A stretch of 64,000 nt of DNA from Glaciecola sp047250385 (GTDB taxonomy: Bacteria; Pseudomonadota; Gammaproteobacteria; Enterobacterales; Alteromonadaceae). Of the stretch, positions 43,767 to 53,631 are shown piece by piece. Where the stretch lies: contig NZ_JBLBVM010000055.1 in the NCBI RefSeq assembly GCF_047250385.1, positions 124,001 to 188,000 of the forward strand. The letters are read 5' to 3'. Within the stretch, counting starts at the first letter, position 1; each line of letters starts with the position of its first letter. The position numbers were made by a program, and so were the translations under genes. The notes below the pieces were generated by a model. The model searched no databases and was not told the origin of the DNA. It saw only the letters and a program-made list of their open reading frames with translations.

Positions 43767-46153
43767 TGGATCATTCTGTACACAATAAACTTATATCTTT
43801 CGTTTGGAACATTGCGGACGACTGTCTTCGCGATGTGTATGTGCGTGGTAAATACCGTGATGTAATTTTGCCTATGGTGGTACTTCGTCGCTTGGATACA
43901 TTGCTAGAGCCAAGCAAGCAGGCAGTATTGGACGAAGTTAAATTCCAGAAAGAGGATATGAATGCCACAGAACTTGATGATGAGCCACTAAAGGCGGCAT
44001 CAGGTCAGGTGTTTTACAATGTTTCTAAATGGACGTTAAAAAGCCTATTCAGTACAGCCACCAACAACCAGCAAATTCTACTGGCTAACTTTGAAGAATA
44101 CCTCAATGGCTTTAGTGAAAACGTTAAAGAGATCATAGAGCGTTTCGAGCTGCTTTCAAAAGTTCGCCATATGGCAGGTAAAGATGTATTGCTTGATGTG
44201 CTTGAGAAATTTGTTTCTCCGCATATAAACCTCACTCCTAACCAAGTAGAAGATCCAGACGGCAACAAACTACCAGCCCTAACAAACTTGGGCATGGGGT
44301 ATGTGTTTGAAGAGCTTATTCGTAAGTTTAATGAAGAAAACAACGAAGAGGCTGGTGAGCACTTCACGCCGCGTGAAGTCATTGAGTTAATGACGCACCT
44401 TGTCTTTGACCCGATCAAAGATGATTTACCGCTAACAATGTCTGTTTATGACCCTGCTTGCGGTAGCGGCGGTATGCTCACGGAATCTCAAAACTTTATC
44501 GAAGAAAGATATCCCGCCGCCAATCGTGATATTTACCTCTATGGTAAAGAAATCAACGATGAGACTTACGCTATCTGTAAGTCGGATATGATGATTAAGG
44601 GTAACAACCCTGAAAACATCAAAGTAGGCTCAACGCTCTCAACGGATGAGTTTGCCTCAGATCGTTTTGACTTCATGCTTTCAAACCCACCATACGGAAA
44701 AAGTTGGGCTTCTGAGCAAAAGAATATCAAAGACAGCGGCGAAGTTATCGACCCACGTTTTAAAGTCGAGCTGACTGACTATTGGAATAATAAAGAAACC
44801 GTTGATGCAACACCGCGCTCTAGCGATGGGCAGCTTCTGTTCCTCATGGAAATGGTGAGCAAGATGAAATCACCATCTACAAGTCCGATGGGAACGCGAA
44901 TTGCCTCAGTCCATAACGGCTCTAGCCTGTTCACTGGTGATGCCGGCGGTGGTGAAAGTAATATTCGTCGTTTTATCATTGAAAACGACATGCTCGACGC
45001 GATTGTGCAGCTACCTAACAACTTGTTCTACAACACAGGTATTACAACCTATATATGGCTATTGAATAACAACAAGCCAGAGTCTCGCACAGGAAAAGTT
45101 CAGCTTATTGATGCTAGTTTGCTATTCCGAAAGCTACGCAAAAACCTAGGCAATAAGAACTGTGAATTTGCGCCGGAACATATTGCTGAAATCACACAAG
45201 CTTACCTTGATTGTGCTGATATAGAACGGACATTAGGTGCTAATAACGATGCTGTTGGCATAGCTAGCCAAGTATTTAACAACGAAGATTTCGGTTATCA
45301 CAAAGTCAATATCGAACGCCCTGATCGCAGAAAGGCCAAGTTCACGCCAGAAGCCATTGCGCCACTACGCTTTGATAAATCATTACTAGAAGTGATGGAA
45401 TACTTGTTTGAAGAGCATGGCGATAAAGTCTACGGCAAAGGCTTTCTAAAAGGCATAAGCAAAGATATTTTAGAATGGTGCGAAGACAAAGATATTAGTG
45501 TTAATGCCAAAGCCAAGACTAAATTGTTAGATGAAAAATATTGGCAGAAGCTGCGCGCCATTCTTGAAGCTGCTAATCTGCTCATGCAAGAAATTGGCAG
45601 TGATGAATTTGACGACTTCAACCTTTTCAAAGTCAAAGTTGATGCTGTACTCAAAGAACAAAAGATCAAGCTTTCTGCACCAGAGAAAAACGCTATTTTA
45701 AATGCCGTTAGTTGGTATGACGAAAGTGCAGAAAAGGTCGTAAAGAAAACCGTGAAGCTTTCAGGCGTCAAGTTGGAAGAGCTGTTAAGCCATTTAGGAT
45801 GTTCGCAAGATCAATTAGCTGACTTTGGTTATTACTCTTCAGGGAAATCAGGCGAATATATTACTTTTGAGCCAAGCTCAGATCTACGCGATTCAGAATC
45901 TGTTCCCCTAGCTCAAGAAATTCATGAGTACTTTCTTAAAGAGGTTAAGCCGCACGTTGAAGAAGCTTGGATCAACTTAGATAGCACCAAGATTGGTTAC
46001 GAGATCAGCTTTAATAAATACTTTTATCGCCATAAACCACTTCGAGAACTGAGTGAAGTGGCAAACGATATTATTGACTTAGAGCAGAAAGCTGAAGGCT
46101 TAATTGCGCAAATATTGGGTGTTGATGTGGCTGAAGTTCAGGGAGATATTTGA
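43766..46153 (+). CDS. hsdM: type I restriction-modification methyltransferase HsdM
   Basis: N6-adenine methyltransferase subunit, 795 aa. N-terminal HsdM_N helical domain, S-adenosylmethionine motif VYDPACGSGGM (about residues 227-237), and the catalytic NPPYGKSW (about 307-314). It is longer than E. coli HsdM (529 aa) and has a C-terminal extension. It works with HsdS to methylate the target and with HsdR to restrict. Its stop overlaps hsdS (TGATG). Confidence 0.94.
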   Translation: MDHSVHNKLISFVWNIADDCLRDVYVRGKYRDVILPMVVLRRLDTLLEPSKQAVLDEVKFQKEDMNATELDDEPLKAASGQVFYNVSKWTLKSLFSTATNNQQILLANFEEYLNGFSENVKEIIERFELLSKVRHMAGKDVLLDVLEKFVSPHINLTPNQVEDPDGNKLPALTNLGMGYVFEELIRKFNEENNEEAGEHFTPREVIELMTHLVFDPIKDDLPLTMSVYDPACGSGGMLTESQNFIEERYPAANRDIYLYGKEINDETYAICKSDMMIKGNNPENIKVGSTLSTDEFASDRFDFMLSNPPYGKSWASEQKNIKDSGEVIDPRFKVELTDYWNNKETVDATPRSSDGQLLFLMEMVSKMKSPSTSPMGTRIASVHNGSSLFTGDAGGGESNIRRFIIENDMLDAIVQLPNNLFYNTGITTYIWLLNNNKPESRTGKVQLIDASLLFRKLRKNLGNKNCEFAPEHIAEITQAYLDCADIERTLGANNDAVGIASQVFNNEDFGYHKVNIERPDRRKAKFTPEAIAPLRFDKSLLEVMEYLFEEHGDKVYGKGFLKGISKDILEWCEDKDISVNAKAKTKLLDEKYWQKLRAILEAANLLMQEIGSDEFDDFNLFKVKVDAVLKEQKIKLSAPEKNAILNAVSWYDESAEKVVKKTVKLSGVKLEELLSHLGCSQDQLADFGYYSSGKSGEYITFEPSSDLRDSESVPLAQEIHEYFLKEVKPHVEEAWINLDSTKIGYEISFNKYFYRHKPLRELSEVANDIIDLEQKAEGLIAQILGVDVAEVQGDI

Positions 46154-47442
46154 TGGATGCTTTAGCGGCAATGCCTAAATATGATACCTATAAAAATAGT
46201 GGAACGGATTGGCTTGTCGAAATACCCGAACAGTGGGAAATGAAGAAGGTTTTCTATTTCTTTACTGCTAAAAAAGGAGGCGACGCAGCAAGGCTTACTA
46301 AAGAATATTGTGGAGCTAATGAAGGGGATTTTCCAGTTTATAGTGGCCAAACTGAAAATGATGGCGTAATGGGAAAGATAAACCGTTATGAATTTGACTA
46401 CTCAGCTAACGGATGCCTTTTTTCTACCACTGTTGGCGCTAAAGCTATGACCGTTAAATATTTGAAGTCCAAATTTAGTCTTTCGCAAAATTGCATGATT
46501 ATTGTGCCAAGAATTGCAAGCGGAATTAACCTTAAGTACTTTTATTACGCTTTTCAGCCAATGTTTCAATTTTATCGTAATCAAATACCTGACCATATGC
46601 AGGCATCTTTTCGTATGGAGGATTTGTATCAATATCGCACACTTTTCCCTTCAATTGACGAACAGACTGCGATTACTAATTTTCTAGACAAAAAAACAGC
46701 GCAAATTGATGAAGCGATTGCTATCAAAGAAAAGCAAATCACACTGCTGAAAGAACGGAAGCAAATCATTATCCAAAAAGCCGTCACTCAAGGGCTTGAT
46801 CCAGAAGTGCCAATGAAAGATTCAGGTGTGGAGTGGATTGGGCAGGTTCCTGAACATTGGGACGTGAAGCGACTTAAATATGTTTTAGAAGAAAGTAGTG
46901 AGCGCTCAAAAACTGGTGAAGAGCCCTTGTTTATGGTTAGCCAAGTGCATGGCCTAGTTGTTCGCGCTGATTATCATGACAAGTCTGAGGTGGCAGCTAG
47001 TAATATAGATAATAAAATAGTTCATAAGAATGACTTGGTTTTCAACAAGCTGAAAGCTCATTTAGGCGTTTTCTTTAAAAGCAACATTGATTTTAAAGGC
47101 TTAGTCAGTCCTGATTATGCTGTCTACAGATGCAAAGCCCATATCGTTGATGCCAAGCTATTAGAGCTTCTTTTTAGACACCCATCATACATCGAACAGT
47201 TTATTATCAGAGCAACAGGAATTGTAGAAGGGTTAATTCGGCTATATACAGGTGATCTATTTGATATATCTGTTCCGATCGCACCTGAAAATGAGCAATT
47301 AGAAATATTAGCTCATATCGAAAAGCAATCAAAAACATTTGATCAAGTAGTTGGTTTGCAGCAACGTCAAATTGAAAAACTAAAAGAATACAAAACCACT
47401 CTCATCAATAGTGCCGTTACGGGCAAAATAAAAGTGGCTTAA
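46153..47442 (+). CDS. hsdS: type I specificity subunit HsdS
   Basis: DNA-recognition subunit, about 429 aa. Two target-recognition domains (each starting with a segment of the type DWLVEIPEQWEMKK and VEWIGQVPEHWDVKRL) are separated by conserved helices (TAITNFLDKKTAQIDEAI) that set the spacer. This is the usual two-half layout for a bipartite recognition site. Start ATG 46153 overlaps hsdM; the TTG at 46150 is an alternative. Only one hsdS is present. Confidence 0.93.
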   Translation: MDALAAMPKYDTYKNSGTDWLVEIPEQWEMKKVFYFFTAKKGGDAARLTKEYCGANEGDFPVYSGQTENDGVMGKINRYEFDYSANGCLFSTTVGAKAMTVKYLKSKFSLSQNCMIIVPRIASGINLKYFYYAFQPMFQFYRNQIPDHMQASFRMEDLYQYRTLFPSIDEQTAITNFLDKKTAQIDEAIAIKEKQITLLKERKQIIIQKAVTQGLDPEVPMKDSGVEWIGQVPEHWDVKRLKYVLEESSERSKTGEEPLFMVSQVHGLVVRADYHDKSEVAASNIDNKIVHKNDLVFNKLKAHLGVFFKSNIDFKGLVSPDYAVYRCKAHIVDAKLLELLFRHPSYIEQFIIRATGIVEGLIRLYTGDLFDISVPIAPENEQLEILAHIEKQSKTFDQVVGLQQRQIEKLKEYKTTLINSAVTGKIKVA

Positions 47443-47454
47443 CAAGGAAGTGAA

Positions 47455-48618
47455 ATGTTTACAGTCGATTACCAAAGCAATCGTATAAAAGCAGTAAAAA
47501 CCAAGACTTTCAGTGAGCTTGGCTTTACTGAGCGCAAACACCTGCAAGAGTGGCTTGCACATGAACCTTCAGCCTTGGGTGAGGAGTTGTTGATAATTCA
47601 AAAGGAGTTTGACGGCTTTGATGATACCCGTGAACGTCTTGACCTGTTGGCGCTTGATAAAGACGGCAATTTGGTCATTATTGAGAACAAGTTGGATGAT
47701 AGTGGTCGCGATGTAGTTTGGCAATCTCTTAAATATGCCTCCTACTGCGCCAGCTTAACCAAATTACAAATTGTTGAGATATTCCAGCAGTACATCAATC
47801 GATACGAAAAAAATGCTAATGACAGTGAGGGCGCTCTGGCAGATGCTTCTTCTCAAATCTGTGAATTTCTCGATGCACCTGACCTTGATGAAGTAAAGCT
47901 GAATTTGGGCAACAGCCAGCGTTTGATGATGGTGGCAGCTAACTTCCGTAAAGAAGTGACCAGCACGGCGCTCTGGCTACTAGGCCAAGGTATAAATATT
48001 CAATGTTTTAAAGTTACACCGCACTCCCTCGGTGAACAGTTATTCATTAATATCGACCAGATTATTCCTACGCCTGAAGCTAAAGAGTTAATGATTGGTA
48101 TTAGTGCCAAGGAAGCCGAAGAAAAAACGACTGAAGTAGTACTTAAAAATCGCCACAATGTACGACACCAATATTGGGAGCAAGCACTCGAAGTATTCCA
48201 AAACAGCTCATGCAAATTATTCAATAATATAAGCCCCAGCAAGGATCATTGGCTTTCCGCTGGTTCTGGCCTCAGCGGATGTCCATATGCTTTGGTTTTC
48301 CTTCAAAAAGAAGTCCGTATTTGGTTACAACAAGCCAGAACATCTAAAGAGGATAATAAATTTGTTTTCGACTTTCTTTATGAAAGAAAAGATCAAATTG
48401 AAGAAAGTTTTGGTGATACGCTGGAGTGGTTAAGGCTAGAAGATAAAAAATCTAGCCGCATTCAATATAGCTGCAATGCTGATGGCTTTAATAAGGATCA
48501 TTGGCCAGAGTGGATACAATGGCATCTTAATCAAATGACAAAATTTGAGAAGGCACTAAAAGCACCACTACAGAAAGCATCCGAAGCATTGAAGAATAAG
48601 AATCAAGTACAGGGATAG
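47455..48618 (+). CDS. PD-(D/E)XK nuclease-like DUF4268 protein
   Basis: Protein inserted between hsdS and hsdR, 387 aa. The N-terminal half has a PD-(D/E)XK-type core: Asp in RERLDLLALD, then VIIENKLDD (Glu-x-Lys), at about residues 60-85. The C-terminal half resembles DUF4268. Such genes are found with type I systems and elsewhere in defence islands; activity is unproven. Operonic, 12 bases after hsdS and eight bases before hsdR. Confidence 0.82.
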   Translation: MFTVDYQSNRIKAVKTKTFSELGFTERKHLQEWLAHEPSALGEELLIIQKEFDGFDDTRERLDLLALDKDGNLVIIENKLDDSGRDVVWQSLKYASYCASLTKLQIVEIFQQYINRYEKNANDSEGALADASSQICEFLDAPDLDEVKLNLGNSQRLMMVAANFRKEVTSTALWLLGQGINIQCFKVTPHSLGEQLFINIDQIIPTPEAKELMIGISAKEAEEKTTEVVLKNRHNVRHQYWEQALEVFQNSSCKLFNNISPSKDHWLSAGSGLSGCPYALVFLQKEVRIWLQQARTSKEDNKFVFDFLYERKDQIEESFGDTLEWLRLEDKKSSRIQYSCNADGFNKDHWPEWIQWHLNQMTKFEKALKAPLQKASEALKNKNQVQG

Positions 48619-48626
48619 GGGTTAGA

Positions 48627-51600
48627 ATGGTCAGTCAAACGAATGAACAGGCACTAGAATCGGCAATTGAGAAGTCATTAACGGGCACTTGCTTGGAAGA
48701 GCTTAAAAATCAAATACAAGAAGTAGCCCAAGACTTTGGTAGCAAGTTCTATAAGGTTGGTCAGCCGTCTGATTTTAACGCGCAGTATGCACTAGATGAG
48801 CGCTACTTCTGGGCGTTTTTAAAAAAAACGCAGGAAGATGAGCTTGAAAAAATCAGGCGTAATAACCCCAATGATTGGCAACGTAAAATTTACGAACGCT
48901 TTGACAGACTCATCAAAAAACATGGCATTTTGCACCTGCTTAAGAAAGGTTTGAGCGTTGACGATGCCCACTTCAACTTGATGTATCCAGCACCGCTGGC
49001 TAGCAGTAGCGAGAAGGTTAAACAGAACTTTTCTGAAAACCTGTTTAGCTCTACCCGCCAATTACGTTATTCGCAAGCTAATCCGCTGCAAGAAATTGAT
49101 ATGGTGCTGTTTATCAACGGCGTTCCATTGATAACGCTAGAACTGAAGAACGCTTGGACAAATCAAACTGCCCGCTACCACGGACAAAAACAGTACCGTG
49201 AAGACCGAGATACCAACCAGCCACTTCTTAACTTTGGTCGCTGTCTGGTGCATATGGCGGTGGATACCGATGAAGTCTATATGACGACCAAGTTGGCTGG
49301 AAAAAGCACCTTCTTTCTGCCATTTAATAAAGGCCATAACCATGGGCAAGGCAACCCGCCCAATGTATCAGGACATAAAACCGCTTATCTTTGGGAAGAA
49401 GTATTTAGCAAAGATAGCCTTGCCAATATCATTCAGCACTTTGTAAGACTGGACGGTAGCAGCAAAGACCCGCTTAACAAGCGTACTTTGTTTTTCCCGC
49501 GTTATCATCAAATGGATGTGGTACGAAAGTTAGTCAACGATGCTTCTGAGAATGGTGTTGGGCAAACATACTTAATTCAGCATTCGGCGGGTTCTGGTAA
49601 GTCTAATTCAATCACTTGGGCTGCGTATCAGCTTATTGAAACTTATCCAGCCAGTGAGGCTGTGCAAGGCAGCAGAGGTTTAGATCAGCCGCTGTTTGAC
49701 TCGGTGATTGTTGTTACTGACAGACGCTTACTCGATAAGCAGCTTCGCGATAACATCAAAGACTTCTCGGAAGTGAAGAATATTGTTGCGCCAGCTCACA
49801 AATCGTCAGAGCTTAAGTCTGCACTGGAGAACGGCAAGAAGATTATCATTACTACCATTCAAAAATTCCCATTTATTATTGATGGTATTGCGGATCTTAG
49901 CGATAAGCGCTTTGCTGTTATTATTGATGAGGCGCACAGTTCGCAGTCAGGATCAGCGCACGACAACATGAACCGTGCAATGGGTAAATCTGAGGTAGAA
50001 GAGGCGGAAGACGCTCAAGACAAGATTCTACAGGCGATGAAATCACGCAAGATGCGTGGTAATGCTTCATATTTAGCGTTTACCGCTACGCCTAAAAATA
50101 CGACCCTAGAAAAGTTCGGACAGCAGCAGCCTGATGGCAGCTTTGAACCATTTCACTTGTACTCTATGAAGCAAGCGATTGAAGAAGGTTTCATTCTTGA
50201 TGTGCTGGCTAATTACACGACTTACAAAAGCTATTACGAAATCGAAAAGTCGATTCAAGATAACCCTGAGTTTGATACTAAGAAAGCTCAGAAGAGACTC
50301 AGGGCTTACGTAGAGAGTAGCCAACATACGATAGATACCAAAGCCGAAATAATGCTGGAGCATTTTGTGCCGCATGTCGTCAACGCCAAGAAGCTAAAAG
50401 GCAAAGGTAAAGGTATGGTTGTCACTCAAAATATTGAAGCAGCCATTCGTTATTACAAGGCAATAACGCGATTACTGGAAGCCCAAGGCACCCCCTTTAA
50501 GGCTGCTATAGCCTTTTCCGGAACTAAGGAAGTTGATGGTATCGAATATACCGAAGCCGATATGAATGGTTTTGGTGAAAGCGATACGAAAGACAAGTTT
50601 GATACTGACGAATATCGCCTACTTGTTGTCGCCAACAAATATCTGACTGGCTTTGACCAGCCTAAACTCTGCGCGATGTATGTAGATAAAAAGCTGGCGA
50701 GTGTTTTATGTGTGCAGGCGCTGTCGCGTTTAAACAGGTCAGCTCCGAAACTAGGCAAGAAAACCGAAGACCTCTTTGTGCTAGATTTCTTCAATTCTAT
50801 CGAAGAAATTAAAACAGCATTTGATCCATTCTATACAGCAACCTCATTGTCTGAGGCGACTGATGTCAACGTACTCCATGAATTAAAAGATGAAATGGAT
50901 GATGTCGGTGTTTATGAATGGACAGAAGTTGAAGAGTTTGTAAAACGTTATTTTGACAATGAAGATGCTCAACGGCTAAGCCCAATAATCGATATTGCCG
51001 CAGCTCGATTCAATGTTGAGTTAGAGCTAGAAAATGAAGCCAAAATTGACTTCAAAATCAAAGCCAAGCAGTTTGTAAAAATCTACGGCCAGATGGCTTC
51101 AATCATGTCCTATGAAATAGCCGTATGGGAAAAGTTATTCTGGTTCTTAAAGTTCCTGATCCCCAAGCTTAAAGTTCAAGATCCTGACGCTGAATTATTA
51201 GATGAATTACTGGATTCAGTTGATCTCAGCTCATACGGTCTTCAGAGAGTGAAGCTAAGCCACACTATTGGTTTGGACGGAGAAGAAACAGAATTAGACC
51301 CGCAAAACCCTAACCCACGTGGGGCGCACGGTGGCGACAAAGAAACTAACCCATTGGATGACATCATATATACGTTCAATGAACGCTGGTTCCAAGGCTG
51401 GAGTGCAACACCCGAAGAGCAGCGCATTAAGTTTGTAAACATTGCTGATAGCGTCAAAGCCCACCCAGACTACGAAGATAAATATAAAAACAATGCTGAT
51501 CCACATAACCGTGAACTGGCATTCGAGAAAATATTAAAAGAAATAATGCTTCAGCGCCGCAAAGATGAGCTAGAGCTATACAAACTGTTTGCTGGTGACG

Positions 51601-51653
51601 ATGCGTTTAAGTCGTCATGGAAACAGAGTATTCAGCGTATTGTGGATATGTAA
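48627..51653 (+). CDS. hsdR: type I restriction endonuclease HsdR
   Basis: Restriction and translocation subunit, 1008 aa. Nuclease motif EIDMVLFINGVPLITLELKN (about residues 156-175), Walker A SAGSGKSNS (about 317), DEAH box VIIDEAHSS (about 431), FTATPKNT, and later helicase motifs (LLVVANKYLTGFDQP; ALSRLNR). It cleaves unmodified DNA with ATP-driven translocation. RBS GGGG precedes the ATG 48627. The RT module follows 38 bases later. Confidence 0.95.
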   Translation: MVSQTNEQALESAIEKSLTGTCLEELKNQIQEVAQDFGSKFYKVGQPSDFNAQYALDERYFWAFLKKTQEDELEKIRRNNPNDWQRKIYERFDRLIKKHGILHLLKKGLSVDDAHFNLMYPAPLASSSEKVKQNFSENLFSSTRQLRYSQANPLQEIDMVLFINGVPLITLELKNAWTNQTARYHGQKQYREDRDTNQPLLNFGRCLVHMAVDTDEVYMTTKLAGKSTFFLPFNKGHNHGQGNPPNVSGHKTAYLWEEVFSKDSLANIIQHFVRLDGSSKDPLNKRTLFFPRYHQMDVVRKLVNDASENGVGQTYLIQHSAGSGKSNSITWAAYQLIETYPASEAVQGSRGLDQPLFDSVIVVTDRRLLDKQLRDNIKDFSEVKNIVAPAHKSSELKSALENGKKIIITTIQKFPFIIDGIADLSDKRFAVIIDEAHSSQSGSAHDNMNRAMGKSEVEEAEDAQDKILQAMKSRKMRGNASYLAFTATPKNTTLEKFGQQQPDGSFEPFHLYSMKQAIEEGFILDVLANYTTYKSYYEIEKSIQDNPEFDTKKAQKRLRAYVESSQHTIDTKAEIMLEHFVPHVVNAKKLKGKGKGMVVTQNIEAAIRYYKAITRLLEAQGTPFKAAIAFSGTKEVDGIEYTEADMNGFGESDTKDKFDTDEYRLLVVANKYLTGFDQPKLCAMYVDKKLASVLCVQALSRLNRSAPKLGKKTEDLFVLDFFNSIEEIKTAFDPFYTATSLSEATDVNVLHELKDEMDDVGVYEWTEVEEFVKRYFDNEDAQRLSPIIDIAAARFNVELELENEAKIDFKIKAKQFVKIYGQMASIMSYEIAVWEKLFWFLKFLIPKLKVQDPDAELLDELLDSVDLSSYGLQRVKLSHTIGLDGEETELDPQNPNPRGAHGGDKETNPLDDIIYTFNERWFQGWSATPEEQRIKFVNIADSVKAHPDYEDKYKNNADPHNRELAFEKILKEIMLQRRKDELELYKLFAGDDAFKSSWKQSIQRIVDM

Positions 51654-51691
51654 TTTTAGATCGTGAGTAGGCGTAAGCCATTGAGGGAACG

Positions 51692-51904
51692 ATGAAAATA
51701 AAAAATATAAAGGTTGAAAATTCTCGTCTGCTACAAAATAGCTCTTTGGTTATTTTAAAAATTCGCGTAGATGGAAAGTCGCAGGTAATAACCACTGTGC
51801 TAACTACTGAGCAAATGATTGTACTTGAGAAAGAGCCAGTACTTATGACTAGGTCTGAAGATATCCTATCGCTGGTTACTAGCAATAATAAAAATTTTAA
51901 TTAG
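51692..51904 (+). CDS. small protein before RT, 70 aa
   Basis: Unrecognised, 70 aa, predicted mostly beta (LVILKIRVDGKSQVITTVLTT). GAGGGAACG precedes the ATG. It sits between hsdR and the RT operon on the same strand, and its stop is followed at once by an AGGAGG site for a 21-codon leader frame. It could be a component of the RT system (inference). Confidence 0.6.
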   Translation: MKIKNIKVENSRLLQNSSLVILKIRVDGKSQVITTVLTTEQMIVLEKEPVLMTRSEDILSLVTSNNKNFN

Positions 51905-51913
51905 GAGGGGGGG

Positions 51914-51979
51914 GTGAAAAGGAATTTAGTGCTAATATTTCGAACTCAGTTTGACGTTACCTCTAAGAGGCGCACGTAA
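51914..51979 (+). CDS. 21-codon leader frame coupled to RT
   Basis: GTG start at 51914 with AGGAGG plus more G directly upstream, an unusually strong Shine-Dalgarno but very close to the start. 21 residues, basic (VKRNLVLIFR... ending KRRT). Its TAA overlaps the RT ATG as TAATG, so it may raise or regulate RT translation. Could also be chance; the peptide has no recognised function. Confidence 0.4.
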   Translation: MKRNLVLIFRTQFDVTSKRRT

Positions 51980-53631
51980 TGGGTAGTACGGATAAGGAAA
52001 GTTTACTGGCGTTCCCCATTAATGAACGGGCTACCTTAAAGCACCTTCGTCAGGATATGAAAGATGATTGGTTCTATGATGCTGTGAGGTATCAAGATCT
52101 TCTTTCTAATTATAAAAATCTAAGAAAAATTCTTTCGCAAAACCTTGAGATTAACCATGGTGAATATAAGTCTGGCCGCAAGACTATATATGATGTTCCA
52201 AAACGAGCGCTTGGTCTGCGATATACATTAGAAATTGATTTTTATGATAGGTTTTTATATCAGGCGATCTGTAGCTACCTGATTCCATATTTTGATCCAC
52301 TTTTATCAAACCGTGTTTTTAGTCATCGATATAATAAATTTGGTAAGGAAAAGTATCTTTTTAAACATCGAATTGAATTGTGGAATACGTTTGAGAATAT
52401 AAGTTATCTATCCTTTGCTGATGATAAGACTCTTCTTGTAACTGACCTTCTAAATTACTTTGAGCAAATCTCAATAGATACTGTTGAAAACGCATTTGTT
52501 GGAATGATTTCAAAAATAGATGCAACTGGCGCTGAAAAAAATAATATAAGAAGTGCAGTTAGTACATTGAGGGCATTGTTAGAAAAATGGTGCTATAGCG
52601 AAAGACATGGATTGCCGCAAAATCGAGATGCGTCTTCTTTTATTGCAAATATAGTGCTTGATACTGTCGATAAGAGCATGGTTGGCAAGGGATATGATTA
52701 TTTTCGCTATGTCGATGATATTAGAATTATTTGTTCAGATGAGTATGAAGCTAAAAGAGCCCTAAACGACCTTATTTTCGAGCTGCGAAAACTCGGTTTA
52801 AACATTAATTCGAAGAAAACTGTAATACTTGATAAGAGCAGTGAGAATCTCCAAGAGTTCTTTCCAAGCTCTGACGACACGATGACACTTATCGATACGA
52901 TGTGGCGATCCAAAAGCAGGAAGGTAATTGCTCGCTCAATACCAATTTTATTTGAATTTCTACAAAAACAAATAGAAGAAGGAGAAACGCAAAGCCGCCC
53001 TTTTCGTTATTGTATAAATAGATTTAAAACATTGATATCTTCAAATCTCTTTGACTCGAAATCTATTCTAGCTAGTGAAATTGCCGATGCTTTGATTGGT
53101 GAGTTTGCAAGGCAGCCTGTCTCTTCTGATCAATTTTGTAAATTATTAATGGATTTAGATTTGTCTGACGAGCAAAATCAATCAATAGCAAGTTTCATAG
53201 TAAATAAGGATATAGCTATACATGGTTGGCAGAATTATCATCTTATTTTGCTTATGGCGTATAAGAAATTCAACGCTCCGGAACTAGTAGAGCATTGTAA
53301 GTCTTTAGTAAGACAGAGTGTCGAGACCCCAGAAGTCCCCGCTTGTTTCATATATCTTGCATCCATTGGGCTTGAAATTGAACTTGAAGAGTTTATAGAA
53401 GATTTCAAGGAAACTTGGCCATATCAGCATCAGCGGTATTTTTTGATTGCGCTTCAGAATACGTCTAAAGAAAAGTTGAAGCCAATGTTTGGGAAAGTTG
53501 ACTATCGACTGCGTGGGACAGTAGCTAGAATGCAAGAAAATGGAAGTTTTAAAGGTGATACAGTGTATTTAAGGGATTTTAATACGACACTTATTGACGA
53601 AATTTATGATGAGATATCGCCATATGAGTAG
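51979..53631 (+). CDS. reverse transcriptase, UG/Abi-like
   Basis: RNA-directed DNA polymerase, 550 aa. Motif A Asp in VTDLLNYFEQIS (residue 156), motif B GLPQNRDASSFIANIVL (from 211), motif C FRYVDDIRII (Tyr-Val-Asp-Asp at 244-247), and motif D GLNINSKKT. No maturase or retron X/VTG motif is obvious, so it is unlike group II introns and retrons. The C-terminal 250 residues are helical, as in AbiK/AbiA-like and DRT-type RTs. Ends overlapping the polymerase gene by 8 bases. AT-rich compared with hsd. Confidence 0.9.
   Translation: MGSTDKESLLAFPINERATLKHLRQDMKDDWFYDAVRYQDLLSNYKNLRKILSQNLEINHGEYKSGRKTIYDVPKRALGLRYTLEIDFYDRFLYQAICSYLIPYFDPLLSNRVFSHRYNKFGKEKYLFKHRIELWNTFENISYLSFADDKTLLVTDLLNYFEQISIDTVENAFVGMISKIDATGAEKNNIRSAVSTLRALLEKWCYSERHGLPQNRDASSFIANIVLDTVDKSMVGKGYDYFRYVDDIRIICSDEYEAKRALNDLIFELRKLGLNINSKKTVILDKSSENLQEFFPSSDDTMTLIDTMWRSKSRKVIARSIPILFEFLQKQIEEGETQSRPFRYCINRFKTLISSNLFDSKSILASEIADALIGEFARQPVSSDQFCKLLMDLDLSDEQNQSIASFIVNKDIAIHGWQNYHLILLMAYKKFNAPELVEHCKSLVRQSVETPEVPACFIYLASIGLEIELEEFIEDFKETWPYQHQRYFLIALQNTSKEKLKPMFGKVDYRLRGTVARMQENGSFKGDTVYLRDFNTTLIDEIYDEISPYE

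Noticed and set aside
51979..53631. RT as a retron or group II intron
   Set aside because: No msr/msd-like inverted repeat region upstream and no maturase or intron domains; C-terminal half is helical like Abi-type RTs.
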